Shown: piece by piece, positions 21,306-29,178 of the stretch
Position numbering within the stretch: the first letter of the stretch is position 1
Layout of the letters: every line of letters starts with the position of its first letter
The notes under the pieces: generated by a model
What the model was told of the DNA's origin: nothing
Databases searched by the model: none
What the model saw: only the letters and a program-made list of their open reading frames with translations
Source of the DNA: an uncultured beta proteobacterium
Lineage (GTDB): Bacteria > Pseudomonadota > Gammaproteobacteria > Burkholderiales > Burkholderiaceae_C
Length of the DNA: 54,152 nucleotides
Reading direction: 5' to 3'
Assembly: GCA_903909815.1 (NCBI GenBank)
Contig: CAIVXG010000228.1
Location: forward strand, 1-54,152
Made by a program: the position numbers and the translations under genes

Positions 21306-21752
21306 ATGAATATCGACATCAAGATCATCGACCCGCGCATGCGGGATCAGCTTCCGGCCTATGCAACACCCGGCAGCGCGGGCCTGGACCTGCGCGCCTG
21401 CATGGACGAGCCGCTGACGCTGCAGCCAAACGCCTGGCAATTGCTGCCCACAGGGATTGCGATCTTCTTGAACGACGCCAACTTCGCCGCGTTGATCCTG
21501 CCGCGCTCCGGCCTGGGTCACAAGCACGGCATCGTGCTGGGCAATCTGGTGGGGTTGATCGACAGCGATTACCAGGGGCAGCTGATGGTGAGCGCCTGGA
21601 ACCGCAGCGACGTGCCGTTCACCATTGCGCCCATGGAGCGCATTGCGCAGCTGGTGATCGTGCCGGTGGTCCAGGCCCGGTTCAACGTGGTGGCAGAATT
21701 TCCGCTCAGCGCGCGCGGCGAAGGCGGCTACGGCTCGACGGGCAAGAACTGA
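21306..21752 (+). CDS. dut: dUTP diphosphatase
   Basis: Hydrolyses dUTP to dUMP and prevents uracil incorporation into DNA. 148 residues, a normal trimeric dUTPase. The conserved motifs are present: [38 protein letters not shown] and the C-terminal arm [11 protein letters not shown] that closes over the nucleotide. It follows coaBC in the usual bacterial arrangement and is convergent with the FKBP gene, with 18 bases between. Confidence 0.97.
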   Translation: MNIDIKIIDPRMRDQLPAYATPGSAGLDLRACMDEPLTLQPNAWQLLPTGIAIFLNDANFAALILPRSGLGHKHGIVLGNLVGLIDSDYQGQLMVSAWNRSDVPFTIAPMERIAQLVIVPVVQARFNVVAEFPLSARGEGGYGSTGKN

Positions 21753-21770
21753 CTCGAATTGGCGTGAAAG

Positions 21771-22295
21771 TCAGTGCAGCAGCGCGCCGCCGGGAGCGCC
21801 TGCCTGTACCTTGAAGAATCCGGTTCCGGCTGTGCCGCGCCCGATTTCCTCTTCCGCTGCTTCGCGCACCGACTCCACCTGAAGGCTCAACCGGATGGCG
21901 ATGCCCGCGAGCGGATGGTTGCCGTCAAGCACCACGTGCTCGGGGTAGATGTCGGTGACGGTATAGAACAGTTCTGTGGGCGCGTCCGGGCAGGCGCCAG
22001 CGGGCAGCGCAGTGCCCTCGAAGATCATGCCGACTTCCAATTCCTTGGGGAAGGCCACGCGCGCCGACAAGAAGATCAGCTGGTCATTGAAGTCGCCGAA
22101 AGCTTCTTCGGGTTCCAGTTGCAACTCCAGCTTGGCACCTGCTTCCAGACCCTGCAGCGCGGTTTCAATTTTTTCAAACAGATCGTCGCCACGCACCAGG
22201 AATTCCACCGGCTCGTCCAGCACGTCAAGATCTTCGCCCAGGGTGTCCCTGAGCGTCCAGGTGAGTGCGACCACGCATTGTTCAGTTACTTTCAT
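21771..22295 (-). CDS. FKBP-type peptidyl-prolyl isomerase, SlyD-like
   Basis: A 174-residue SlyD-like isomerase from the ATG at 22295 (MKVTEQCVV). The FKBP core is interrupted by an insert-in-flap region (residues about 65-135), giving a two-domain chaperone and isomerase. Conserved pieces are ALQGLEAGAKLEL, EEAFGDFNDQLI and LDGNHPLAGIAI. The C-terminal histidine- and cysteine-rich nickel-binding tail of E. coli SlyD is absent, so a nickel role is not supported. The frame is open to 22343, but no family start lies there. Confidence 0.85.
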   Translation of the reverse strand: MKVTEQCVVALTWTLRDTLGEDLDVLDEPVEFLVRGDDLFEKIETALQGLEAGAKLELQLEPEEAFGDFNDQLIFLSARVAFPKELEVGMIFEGTALPAGACPDAPTELFYTVTDIYPEHVVLDGNHPLAGIAIRLSLQVESVREAAEEEIGRGTAGTGFFKVQAGAPGGALLH

Positions 22296-22349
22296 TGCAC
22301 AATTGTCGCAGTTTGCATTTACCTTTCTGTCACCCACCCCCAATTAACC

Positions 22350-23483
22350 ATGAACATCACCCAACCACTCGCTTTGCTCGGCGGCATGAGCCCCCAGCAG
22401 TTCATGAAACGCCACTGGGAAAAAAAGCCGCTGCTGGTGCGCCAGGCGATCCCCGGCTTTTCTGCTTTGCTGGATCGCTCCGAACTGTTTGATCTGGCGC
22501 AGGGCGACGAGGTTGAGTCGCGACTGATTTCGCAGCTCGACCGCCGCGGCAATCCAGGCTGGCAATTCAGATCAGGCCCGTTCCCGCGCCGCGCCCTGCC
22601 GCCTTTGAAGCAGCCCAACTGGACACTGCTGCTGCAAGGAATGGACCTGCACCATGCGGGCGTGCAGCAGTTGATGCAGCAGTTTCGCTTTGTGCCTGAC
22701 GCGCGACTGGACGACGTGATGATCAGCTACGCCACCGACGGCGGCGGCGTGGGCCCGCACTTTGACAGCTACGACGTGTTCTTGCTGCAGGCGCACGGCC
22801 AAAGACGCTGGCGTTACGGTCGGCAAAAGGACCTGAGTCTGGTCCCCGGCATGCCCTTGAAAATCCTGTCCAATTTTGTGCCCGAGTTCGATGAGGTGCT
22901 CAATCCCGGTGACATGCTGTATCTGCCGCCGCGCTATGCCCACGATGGCGTCGCCCAGGGCGAGTGCATGACCTATTCCATCGGCTTTCGCTCTCCCAAT
23001 CGAGGCGAACTGGCACGCGAGTTGTTGCAGCGCCTGGCCGATGACGCCAGCGATCTGGCCGGGGAAGCGATCTATCGCGACCCACTGCAAGTGGCGGTGC
23101 CAACTCCGGGCGCCATTCCTGCGGCATTGCACGATTTCGCGCTGGATTCGGTGCGCAGCGCGATGCAGGATCCCGACGCGTTCGCCTGCGTGCTGGGCGA
23201 ACACCTGACCGAGCCAAAGGCCAATGTGTGGTTTGAAAGCCGGGCCGCGCGCTCTGACTTTGGCGCGCTGGTGCTGGATCGACGCAGTCGCATGATGTAC
23301 GACGCGCGCCATATCTTCATCAACGGGGAGGGCTTTCGGGCTTCGGGACGGGATGCTGCCTTGATGCGCCGACTGGCGGATGAGCACTGCCTGGACGCAG
23401 CGGCTTCGCACGGCGCGAGCGCGGATGCCCGAACCTTGCTGCTGAGTTGGATCGAGGCGGGGTGGCTGCATGAGTCCGATTGA
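22350..23483 (+). CDS. roxA: Ribosomal oxygenase RoxA/YcfD-like (L16 arginine hydroxylase)
   Basis: 2-oxoglutarate/Fe(II)-dependent JmjC-type oxygenase that in E. coli hydroxylates an arginine of ribosomal protein L16. 377 residues from the ATG at 22350. The cupin core shows the iron ligands HFD in GPHFDSYDVF and the second His in PPRYAHDGVA, with a PGDMLYLPP strand between. The N terminus MSPQQFMKRHWEKKPLLVRQA and a C-terminal winged-helix region are typical for the family. The open frame extends upstream through the antisense of the FKBP gene and is not coding there. Confidence 0.9.
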   Translation: MNITQPLALLGGMSPQQFMKRHWEKKPLLVRQAIPGFSALLDRSELFDLAQGDEVESRLISQLDRRGNPGWQFRSGPFPRRALPPLKQPNWTLLLQGMDLHHAGVQQLMQQFRFVPDARLDDVMISYATDGGGVGPHFDSYDVFLLQAHGQRRWRYGRQKDLSLVPGMPLKILSNFVPEFDEVLNPGDMLYLPPRYAHDGVAQGECMTYSIGFRSPNRGELARELLQRLADDASDLAGEAIYRDPLQVAVPTPGAIPAALHDFALDSVRSAMQDPDAFACVLGEHLTEPKANVWFESRAARSDFGALVLDRRSRMMYDARHIFINGEGFRASGRDAALMRRLADEHCLDAAASHGASADARTLLLSWIEAGWLHESD

Positions 23484-23982
23484 CCCGGATGGCGCCGCGG
23501 CGGAGTCGGCATCGCCGCGTTTTTCCGGGCGCAGCGAATTCCAGCAACTCGTTCGCGAAACCTTCGAGCGGGCGGCGCAAGAAGCTTGGAATGAAATCAT
23601 CGTGAGTGATGTCAATTTTGGCGATTGGCCGCTTGGCGAACGCGCCGTGGCTCAGTCTTTGAACGCGTGGTCCAAGAGCGGCCGCCGCTTCACCATGCTC
23701 GCAAAAAGCTACAGCGAAATGCCCATCCGATACGCGCGCTTTGTCACCTGGCGTCGGACATGGAGCCACATCATCGAATGCTGGGCCTGCCCGGACGCTG
23801 AGTTGACGGACTTTCCCAGCGCGATCTGGACGCCGTCATGGGCCCTGGTTCGATTGGATACCGAGCGCAGCACCGGAGTGACAACGAAGGCGCCTGCCGG
23901 TCGATTGCAGTTGCACGAAAAGCTGCGCGAGTGGCAGCGCAAAGGCACGCCCGGATTCCCCGCTTCGACGCTGGGCTTATGA
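23470..23982 (+). CDS. Hypothetical protein overlapping roxA
   Basis: A 170-residue soluble protein whose start overlaps the last 14 bases of roxA, so it is probably translated from the same message. I do not recognise a characterised domain. It contains conserved-looking blocks: SEFQQLVRETFERAAQEAWNE, FGDWPLGER, a region of aromatic residues (RFVTWRRTWSHII) and a C-terminal FPASTLGL. No catalytic motif, signal peptide or membrane helix. The acidic and aromatic pattern and the pairing with an L16 hydroxylase suggest a cytoplasmic partner protein, which is only inference. Confidence 0.7.
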   Translation: MSPIDPDGAAAESASPRFSGRSEFQQLVRETFERAAQEAWNEIIVSDVNFGDWPLGERAVAQSLNAWSKSGRRFTMLAKSYSEMPIRYARFVTWRRTWSHIIECWACPDAELTDFPSAIWTPSWALVRLDTERSTGVTTKAPAGRLQLHEKLREWQRKGTPGFPASTLGL

Positions 23983-24054
23983 TTTGGCCTGCAGGGCTTA
24001 TCGTGTCCATAAGCTTTGTTGGCAAAGTGTCGTAGCACTAATGTCGAAATACCA

Positions 24055-24060
24055 TATAAT
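24055..24060 (+). promoter_or_regulatory. Probable -10 box of the first lipoprotein gene
   Basis: A perfect TATAAT at 24055-24060, about 120 bases before the lipoprotein ATG. The -35 region 16-17 bases upstream (TAGCAC/GTAGCA) is a poor match, so the promoter may depend on an activator or another sigma factor. It leaves a leader of about 110 bases that contains an 18-bp palindrome. Confidence 0.4.
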
Positions 24061-24125
24061 CACAGGCTGAGTTGAGGAGTTCGAATCGCTTCACTCAGTC
24101 ACGGCTTGCTTTTCGGGCGGTCATG

Positions 24126-24143
24126 ACAATTTCCGGAAATTGT
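24126..24143. promoter_or_regulatory. 18-bp perfect palindrome upstream of the first lipoprotein gene
   Basis: ACAATTTCCGGAAATTGT is an exact inverted repeat with no spacer. It lies 37 bases upstream of the lipoprotein ATG and about 65 bases downstream of the TATAAT box. The form fits a dimeric repressor operator; the factor is not known. Confidence 0.45.
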
Positions 24144-24179
24144 TTTCTTACGCTCTCTATCCCTTTCAAGGACTTTCAA

Positions 24180-24443
24180 ATGAATAAGACTCTCGTTTTG
24201 GCAACTTTGGTGGCTGCCGTTGCTCTGGCTGCTTGCGGTAAAAAAGAAGAAGCTGCTCCCGCTGCTCCAGCGCCAGTGGCTGCACCCGCTGCTCCTGCTT
24301 CGGCTGCTTCGGCTCCTGAAGCCGCTGCTTCGGCAATGGCTGGTGCTGCTTCGGCAATGGTCGGTGCTGCTGACGCTGCCAAGGGTGCTGCAGACGCTGC
24401 CAAGGGCGCAGTTGACGCTGCCAAGGAAGCTGTCAAGAAGTAA
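24180..24443 (+). CDS. Small alanine-rich lipoprotein A
   Basis: An 87-residue lipoprotein from the ATG at 24180. A signal peptide ends in the lipobox LAAC with Cys19, followed by GKKEE. The mature part is dominated by Ala, with Pro-rich linker (residues about 26-45) and then amphipathic repeats of the form DAAKGA (about 62-85), ending in Lys-Lys. The Asp/Lys-Ala repeats resemble LEA-like or Lpp-like helices. Residue +2 after Cys is Gly, so sorting to the outer membrane is expected. A similar gene follows at 24563. A strong terminator ends this gene. Confidence 0.85.
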   Translation: MNKTLVLATLVAAVALAACGKKEEAAPAAPAPVAAPAAPASAASAPEAAASAMAGAASAMVGAADAAKGAADAAKGAVDAAKEAVKK

Positions 24444-24456
24444 ATTCTTGCCATGC

Positions 24457-24487
24457 AAAAAAGGCCACCGTCAGGTGGCCTTTTTTT
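24457..24487 (+). terminator. Intrinsic terminator after lipoprotein A
   Basis: Perfect 7-bp stem GGCCACC (24463-24469) and GGTGGCC (24474-24480), GTCA loop, followed by seven T. It is preceded by six A, so it can also act on the other strand. It sits 14 bases after the stop codon. Confidence 0.93.
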
Positions 24488-24562
24488 CGTGATGCGCCCG
24501 TCGGATGTCGTCGCTGGGAGGACTATGGTCCTCGATTTCAATGCTGCTTCAAGGATTTTCAA

Positions 24563-24802
24563 ATGAGACATACCCTCGCATTGGCAGCCCTGATGGCTGC
24601 TCTTGCTCTTGCTGCCTGCAACAAGAAAGAAGAAGCGGTTCCGGTTCGCGGGCCAGCCCCAGGCGCAACGGAGGCCAGTGCCGCTTCCGCTCCATTGACT
24701 GGGCCCGAGGCCGATGTGGCTGCTGCTGCTGCTGCCAACGCTGCGGCCGACGCTGCCAAGGGTGGCACTGACGCAGCCAGAGACGCTGCGGCCAAGAAGT
24801 AG
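24563..24802 (+). CDS. Small alanine-rich lipoprotein B
   Basis: A 79-residue lipoprotein that is a clear paralogue of the preceding one. Signal peptide with lipobox LAAC and Cys19, followed by NKKEEAVP (compare GKKEEAAP). A proline linker is followed by an alanine-rich helix with DAAKGGTDAARDAAAKK. Both end in Lys-Lys. Asn at +2 also favours outer-membrane sorting. It lies downstream of the lipoprotein A terminator, so it probably has its own promoter in the roughly 75 bases between. Three 74-bp tandem repeats begin 35 bases after its stop. Confidence 0.85.
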   Translation: MRHTLALAALMAALALAACNKKEEAVPVRGPAPGATEASAASAPLTGPEADVAAAAAANAAADAAKGGTDAARDAAAKK

Positions 24803-24836
24803 TCGGTCTTTTATTGGAGCCTGCAAAGACGGCCCT

Positions 24837-25041
24837 GATCAGTTGAGGACCGAGCAAAGTTCGCTGCGCGCAACTTTGGTCCGTCCCGCAATGGACAGCC
24901 GACATCCGACGATCAGTTGAGGACCGAGCAAAGTTCGCTGCGCGTAACTTTGGTCCGTCCCGCAATGGACAGCCGACATCCGACGATCAGTTGAGGACCG
25001 AGCAAAGTTCGCTGCGCGTAACTTTGGTCCGTCCCGCAATG
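24837..25041. repeat. 74-bp tandem repeat, two full copies and one partial
   Basis: Copies start at 24837, 24911 and 24985 with a 74-base period; the third stops after 57 bases at 25041, next to the stop of the convergent MBL gene. Copies 1 and 2 differ at one base (C/T in the hairpin loop), and copy 3 matches copy 2. Each unit contains a hairpin built from GGACC and AAAGTT with AACTTTGGTCC, with a 4-base bulge. A related inverted sequence, CGTCGGATGTCG, is at 24499-24510. Near-identity indicates recent duplication. Confidence 0.9.
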
Positions 25042-25043
25042 TT

Positions 25044-25820
25044 TCAGATATTCAGCCAGGGCGTGCCATGGAGCGGATGAGCAACCCCGATATCCGAACT
25101 GGAGCAGCCCAAGGCCTGCGTCAGGGCAGAGACAGCCAACTCGGGCCGATTGTTTTGCAGGCTCAGGTGCGCTGCCACCAGATGCGTCAGACCGGCGTGA
25201 TGAAGCTCTCGCGCCAAGCCGGCTGATGCCGCATTGGCAAGATGCCCAAAGCGCCCGCCGACACGTTGCTTTAGAAAAGCCGGATACCTTGAAGCGGCGA
25301 GAAGTTCTGGATCGTGATTGCACTCCAAGAGCAGAGCATGGCAGCCGGCCAGGTTCAGGGCAACATGGGGCGTGGCGTGCCCCAGATCGGTCAGGATACC
25401 CAAGCGCCGGTCGCCATCGGTGCAGCTCAATTGCAAGGGTTCTCGAGCATCGTGCGGCACGGTAAAAGGCTGGATCTCCAAGTCATTGAGCCCGATGCTT
25501 TGTCCATCCTGCGCCACTCGAAGCAGACCTTGGAGTTCCGGCGCGCCCATGGCGCTGTGGGTGCCGTGGCTCATCCACACCGGAATGGATTCGCGCCGCA
25601 CCAGTTGGGTGACACAGCCGACGTGGTCCCCGTGTTCGTGGGTGATGAAGACGGCATCAAGCTGGCGGGCCAGCAGGCCTGCCTGGGCCAGGCGCTGGTC
25701 CAGATGCTTCAATCCCAGGCCGCAGTCCACCAGCAAGCGCGTCACCCGACCACCACAGTGAGATTCCACCACCGTGGCATTGCCGGAACTGCCACTGCCC
25801 AGGTTCTTGAATCTGAGCAC
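25044..25820 (-). CDS. MBL-fold metallo-hydrolase (YycJ/WalJ-like)
   Basis: A 258-residue metallo-beta-lactamase-fold protein from GTG at 25820. The start GSGSSGNATVVE, the metal motif THEHGDH (around residue 60), the GHLAN and AAHLS segments, and the conserved HLSLQNN region match the YycJ/WalJ subfamily, which includes proteins with 5'-exonuclease activity linked to DNA repair. The substrate is not proven. It follows bamC on the minus strand, in the common betaproteobacterial order dapA-bamC-MBL. The 74-bp repeat array begins immediately beyond its stop. Confidence 0.88.
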   Translation of the reverse strand: MLRFKNLGSGSSGNATVVESHCGGRVTRLLVDCGLGLKHLDQRLAQAGLLARQLDAVFITHEHGDHVGCVTQLVRRESIPVWMSHGTHSAMGAPELQGLLRVAQDGQSIGLNDLEIQPFTVPHDAREPLQLSCTDGDRRLGILTDLGHATPHVALNLAGCHALLLECNHDPELLAASRYPAFLKQRVGGRFGHLANAASAGLARELHHAGLTHLVAAHLSLQNNRPELAVSALTQALGCSSSDIGVAHPLHGTPWLNI

Positions 25821-25839
25821 CGATTTGCGCCAGAAGCCC

Positions 25840-26925
25840 TTACTTCAGGTCGTCCGCAATCAGCTGCGCAATGCGCCGGGCGTTGGCTGCGGTCTCGGGT
25901 GTCGCTGTGGCACTGACCACCGTCAGCGTGGTTTTGCTGCCGGCGCTCTTCAGGATGACACGGAATTTTTGCAAGGATTCGGTGTCGGCGCCGAAGCTAA
26001 ACAACTTGCTGAAGAAGTTTCCTGCCTTCTTGTCGGCCCCGGATTCGACGTAGCGCACAAAGTAGGTGCCTTGTGAGCGGTCGCGGTCTTCCACCGTGAA
26101 GCCGGTGCGGTCCAGGGCCAGGCCCACTCGACGCCAGGCGCGGTCAAAGCCATCTGCAATTTCCAGTCCGGGCAGGCCGTCGATGGTGACAACATTGGCG
26201 CCGGCCTTGGCCGGCTCGGACGCGCTTGCAACTGCCTGCGCCACTTCCTTGGCTGCGCCCAATTTGATCATGAGGCGGCGCAGGAACTCGGTTTCAAGTT
26301 CCGGGTCGACTGGACGGGGCTGCCAGATGGTGCTGTCCTTCAGTCTGTCGGAATAGACCTCCATCATGCCGCGATGGCTGATGTAGATTTCGGTCGCGCC
26401 CGTGGAGGTTCGTTCCAGCCGGGTGCGAAACTTGTCGCGTTCTCCGGTTGAAAATATTCCATCCAGCATTCCGCCGATGGCCTTGCGCACAAAATCCTGA
26501 GGTAGCTTGGCCCGATTTTCATTCCATTCGGTTTCCATGATGCCTAGGTTGGCCTGATCCAGGACCAGCGTGAAGCCGCTTTCCACCCAGAAATCGTGCA
26601 CCGGCTGCCACAGCTTGTCGGCAGGACGATCAACCACCAGCCAGCGCTGGGTGCCTGCACGCTCGATCCGTACATCGCCCACGGCGGTGGCCGCAACGGT
26701 GGGATTTTGTTGCGGTGATGTGGCCAAATAGCCTGATGCGGTGACGACGCCGCCGGGCATGGCGTAACGGTTTTCCTTGGACAGCTGGGTCAAATCAGGC
26801 GGCACATCCAGCGTCGGTCCTTTGACGTTGCTGCGGTAGTCGATGCGTTCAGTGTCGAATACGGTGGTGCAGGCCGCGAGCGCGGCGGTCAGGCAAAGTA
26901 ATCCGAGTTTTGCGGTTTGATTCAC
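25840..26925 (-). CDS. bamC: Outer-membrane assembly lipoprotein BamC
   Basis: A lipoprotein subunit of the BAM complex that inserts beta-barrel proteins into the outer membrane. 361 residues. Signal peptide with lipobox LAAC and Cys19. An N-terminal unstructured segment with RIDYRSNVKGPTLDVPPDL precedes two helix-grip domains. The segment DYRSxxxxPxLxVPPDL is the conserved BamC/NlpB region that contacts BamD. Second gene of the dapA-bamC-MBL unit. Confidence 0.93.
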   Translation of the reverse strand: MNQTAKLGLLCLTAALAACTTVFDTERIDYRSNVKGPTLDVPPDLTQLSKENRYAMPGGVVTASGYLATSPQQNPTVAATAVGDVRIERAGTQRWLVVDRPADKLWQPVHDFWVESGFTLVLDQANLGIMETEWNENRAKLPQDFVRKAIGGMLDGIFSTGERDKFRTRLERTSTGATEIYISHRGMMEVYSDRLKDSTIWQPRPVDPELETEFLRRLMIKLGAAKEVAQAVASASEPAKAGANVVTIDGLPGLEIADGFDRAWRRVGLALDRTGFTVEDRDRSQGTYFVRYVESGADKKAGNFFSKLFSFGADTESLQKFRVILKSAGSKTTLTVVSATATPETAANARRIAQLIADDLK

Positions 26926-26963
26926 GTGTGATGTCCTTTGGGATCTCGAATGGAAACAGGTAG

Positions 26964-27845
26964 TCAGAGCAGTCCGCTGGCGCGTAAGGCCGCTTCAACC
27001 ACGGCCTCGTTGGCACGGGTCAGCGGCGTCATGGGCAGGCGCAGGGCCGGGCCGCTCAAGCCCATGCGCTGCATCGCCCATTTGACGGGAATGGGGTTGG
27101 CCTCGACGAACAGTTGTTTGTGCAGTGGCAGCAGCGCGAACTGAATTTCCATCGCGCGTTTCACGTCGCCGGCAATCGCGGCCACGCACAGCTCGTGCAT
27201 CAGCCGCGGCGCCACGTTGGCCGTGACACTCACGTTTCCCTGGCCGCCGCACAGCATCAGCGCCACCGCGGTTGGGTCGTCGCCCGAAAAGACCGCGAAA
27301 CCTTTGGGTACATCGCGAATGAGCCATTGGGCGCGCTCGATGTTTCCCGTGGCCTCTTTGATGCCGACGATGCCGTCCACCTGGGCCAACCGCAACACGG
27401 TGTCGTGCTGCATATCGGCCACAGAGCGCCCCGGAACGTTGTACAGCACCGTGGGCAGATCCACCGCTTCGGCGATGGCCTTGAAGTGCAGGTATTGACC
27501 CTCCTGCGTGGGCTTGTTGTAGTAAGGCACGACCTGGAGTTGGCAATCCGCTCCCACGGTCTTGGCAAAGCGCGCCAGTTCAATCGCTTCTGCGGTCGAG
27601 TTGGCGCCGCAACCGGCCATGATGGGAACTCGCCCCTGGGCCTGTTCCACCGAGACGCGGATGATCTCGCAGTGTTCCTGCACGTTCACCGTGGGCGACT
27701 CGCCCGTGGTGCCAACCACACCAATGCAGTCCGTGCCTTGCGCGATGTGCCAGTCGATCAGTTTGCGCAGCGTGGGGTAGTCCACGCTGTCGTCTTCCAG
27801 CATCGGTGTGATCAAGGCCACGATGCTGCCGGTAATAGGTTTCAT
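26964..27845 (-). CDS. dapA: 4-hydroxy-tetrahydrodipicolinate synthase
   Basis: First committed step of the diaminopimelate/lysine pathway: condenses pyruvate with aspartate semialdehyde. 293 residues, standard length. Motifs [26 protein letters not shown] and the Schiff-base Lys163 in GIKEATGN are present, with the tyrosine relay in PYYNKP and the arginine in NVPGRS. First gene of the minus-strand operon with bamC; divergent from xseB across about 175 bases. Confidence 0.97.
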   Translation of the reverse strand: MKPITGSIVALITPMLEDDSVDYPTLRKLIDWHIAQGTDCIGVVGTTGESPTVNVQEHCEIIRVSVEQAQGRVPIMAGCGANSTAEAIELARFAKTVGADCQLQVVPYYNKPTQEGQYLHFKAIAEAVDLPTVLYNVPGRSVADMQHDTVLRLAQVDGIVGIKEATGNIERAQWLIRDVPKGFAVFSGDDPTAVALMLCGGQGNVSVTANVAPRLMHELCVAAIAGDVKRAMEIQFALLPLHKQLFVEANPIPVKWAMQRMGLSGPALRLPMTPLTRANEAVVEAALRASGLL

Positions 27846-28020
27846 GTCCGCAGTTCAAAACGGGAAACGGGCATTTTACCCAGTGAATGCATCCATGCGG
27901 CGAGCCGGTCGCAGGGTGTTGGCGCAACAGGTGTGGGTGATTCGAAGGTCAAGGCGTTGGCAACGTAGGCCCATCGCGGGCCTAGCGCCTAAAATCAAGG
28001 CTTTACCCGAAACCGAGCGC

Positions 28021-28275
28021 ATGTCCAAGGCTTCTTCCCCCACCGCTGAGCGCGCGAGCGCCGCCGTCAAACCCGTGAGCTACGAGGCGGCGCTGCAAGA
28101 ATTGGAACAACTCGTGGCCCAGCTGGAGTCGGGCCAGATGCCGCTGGAGCAGTTGCTCAGCGGCTATCAACGCGGTGCTCAGTTGCTGGGCTTTTGCCGT
28201 GACAAGCTCGCTGCCGTGGAAGACCAGATCAAGGTGCTGGATGAAACGGGCCTGAAGACATGGACGCAAGACTGA
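28021..28275 (+). CDS. xseB: Exodeoxyribonuclease VII small subunit
   Basis: Small subunit of exonuclease VII, which trims single-stranded DNA ends. 84 residues, with the characteristic [33 protein letters not shown] block forming two helices. The ATG at 28021 is the family start; the open frame extends upstream without similarity. It overlaps the ispA start by 16 bases, giving the classic xseB-ispA-dxs operon. Confidence 0.93.
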   Translation: MSKASSPTAERASAAVKPVSYEAALQELEQLVAQLESGQMPLEQLLSGYQRGAQLLGFCRDKLAAVEDQIKVLDETGLKTWTQD

Positions 28276-29177
28276 TGGCTTCGGTCGATTTTGATCTGGA
28301 CGAGTGGAGCGCCGCGCATCTGGTGCAGGTGGAGCAGGCGCTGCAGCGTTGGATCGACCCCGAAGCGCCCGCGGGCCTGGGGCAGGCCATGCGTTATGCC
28401 GCGCTCGATGGTGGCAAGCGGCTGCGCCCGCTGCTGGTGCTGGCCGCGAGCGAGGCCGCTGGCGGCAATCCACAGGCCGGGCTGCGCGCCGCTTGTGCGG
28501 TGGAGCTGATCCACGCCTACTCCCTGGTGCACGACGATATGCCGTGCATGGACAACGACGTGCTGCGCCGTGGCAAACCCACGGTGCATGTGCAGTTCGG
28601 CCAAGCGCAGGCCCTGCTGGCGGGCGATGCACTGCAGGCGCTGGCGTTCGAGCTGCTCGCGCCCGATGACGGCAGCGTCAGCGCCAACATCACGGCACGG
28701 CTGTGCCGCTTGCTGGCGCGCGCCGCTGGTTATCATGGCATGGCGGGCGGGCAGGCGATCGATCTGGCGAGCGTGGGCTGCGCGCTCACCCAGGCGCAGT
28801 TGCAGACCATGCACCGCCTCAAGACCGGCGCGCTGCTGCAGGCCAGCGTCATGCTGGGCGCGGCCTGCGCCGACTTGGTGGAAAATGAGCATGCGACGAC
28901 CGCGCTGGCTGAATACGGCGCAGCGCTGGGCCTGGCCTTTCAAGTCGTTGACGATATCCTGGACGTCACCGCCGACTCGGCCACGCTGGGTAAGACCGCC
29001 GGCAAGGACGTCGCCCACGACAAGCCGACCTATGTGGCGCTGCTGGGCCTGGATCCCGCACAGCAGTATGCACAAGCGCTTTTGGCCCAGGCGCTGCGCG
29101 CGTTGGACAGCAGCGGCTTGCCCGATACCCGATCCCTCAAGGCCTTGGCCGACAAGGTAGTGAACCGCGAAAAATAA
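28260..29177 (+). CDS. ispA: Farnesyl/geranyl diphosphate synthase
   Basis: Prenyltransferase that elongates dimethylallyl diphosphate with isopentenyl diphosphate, giving farnesyl diphosphate. 305 residues. First Asp-rich motif DDMPCMD (Asp92 to Asp98) and second DDILD (Asp231 to Asp235) bind magnesium; GKRLRP, GGQAIDL and KTG are also present. Two alternative ATGs (28260, 28275) exist; 28260 is used because it gives translational overlap with xseB, but 28275 is also plausible. It is followed by dxs after one base. Confidence 0.95.
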   Translation: MDARLMASVDFDLDEWSAAHLVQVEQALQRWIDPEAPAGLGQAMRYAALDGGKRLRPLLVLAASEAAGGNPQAGLRAACAVELIHAYSLVHDDMPCMDNDVLRRGKPTVHVQFGQAQALLAGDALQALAFELLAPDDGSVSANITARLCRLLARAAGYHGMAGGQAIDLASVGCALTQAQLQTMHRLKTGALLQASVMLGAACADLVENEHATTALAEYGAALGLAFQVVDDILDVTADSATLGKTAGKDVAHDKPTYVALLGLDPAQQYAQALLAQALRALDSSGLPDTRSLKALADKVVNREK

Positions 29178-29178
29178 A

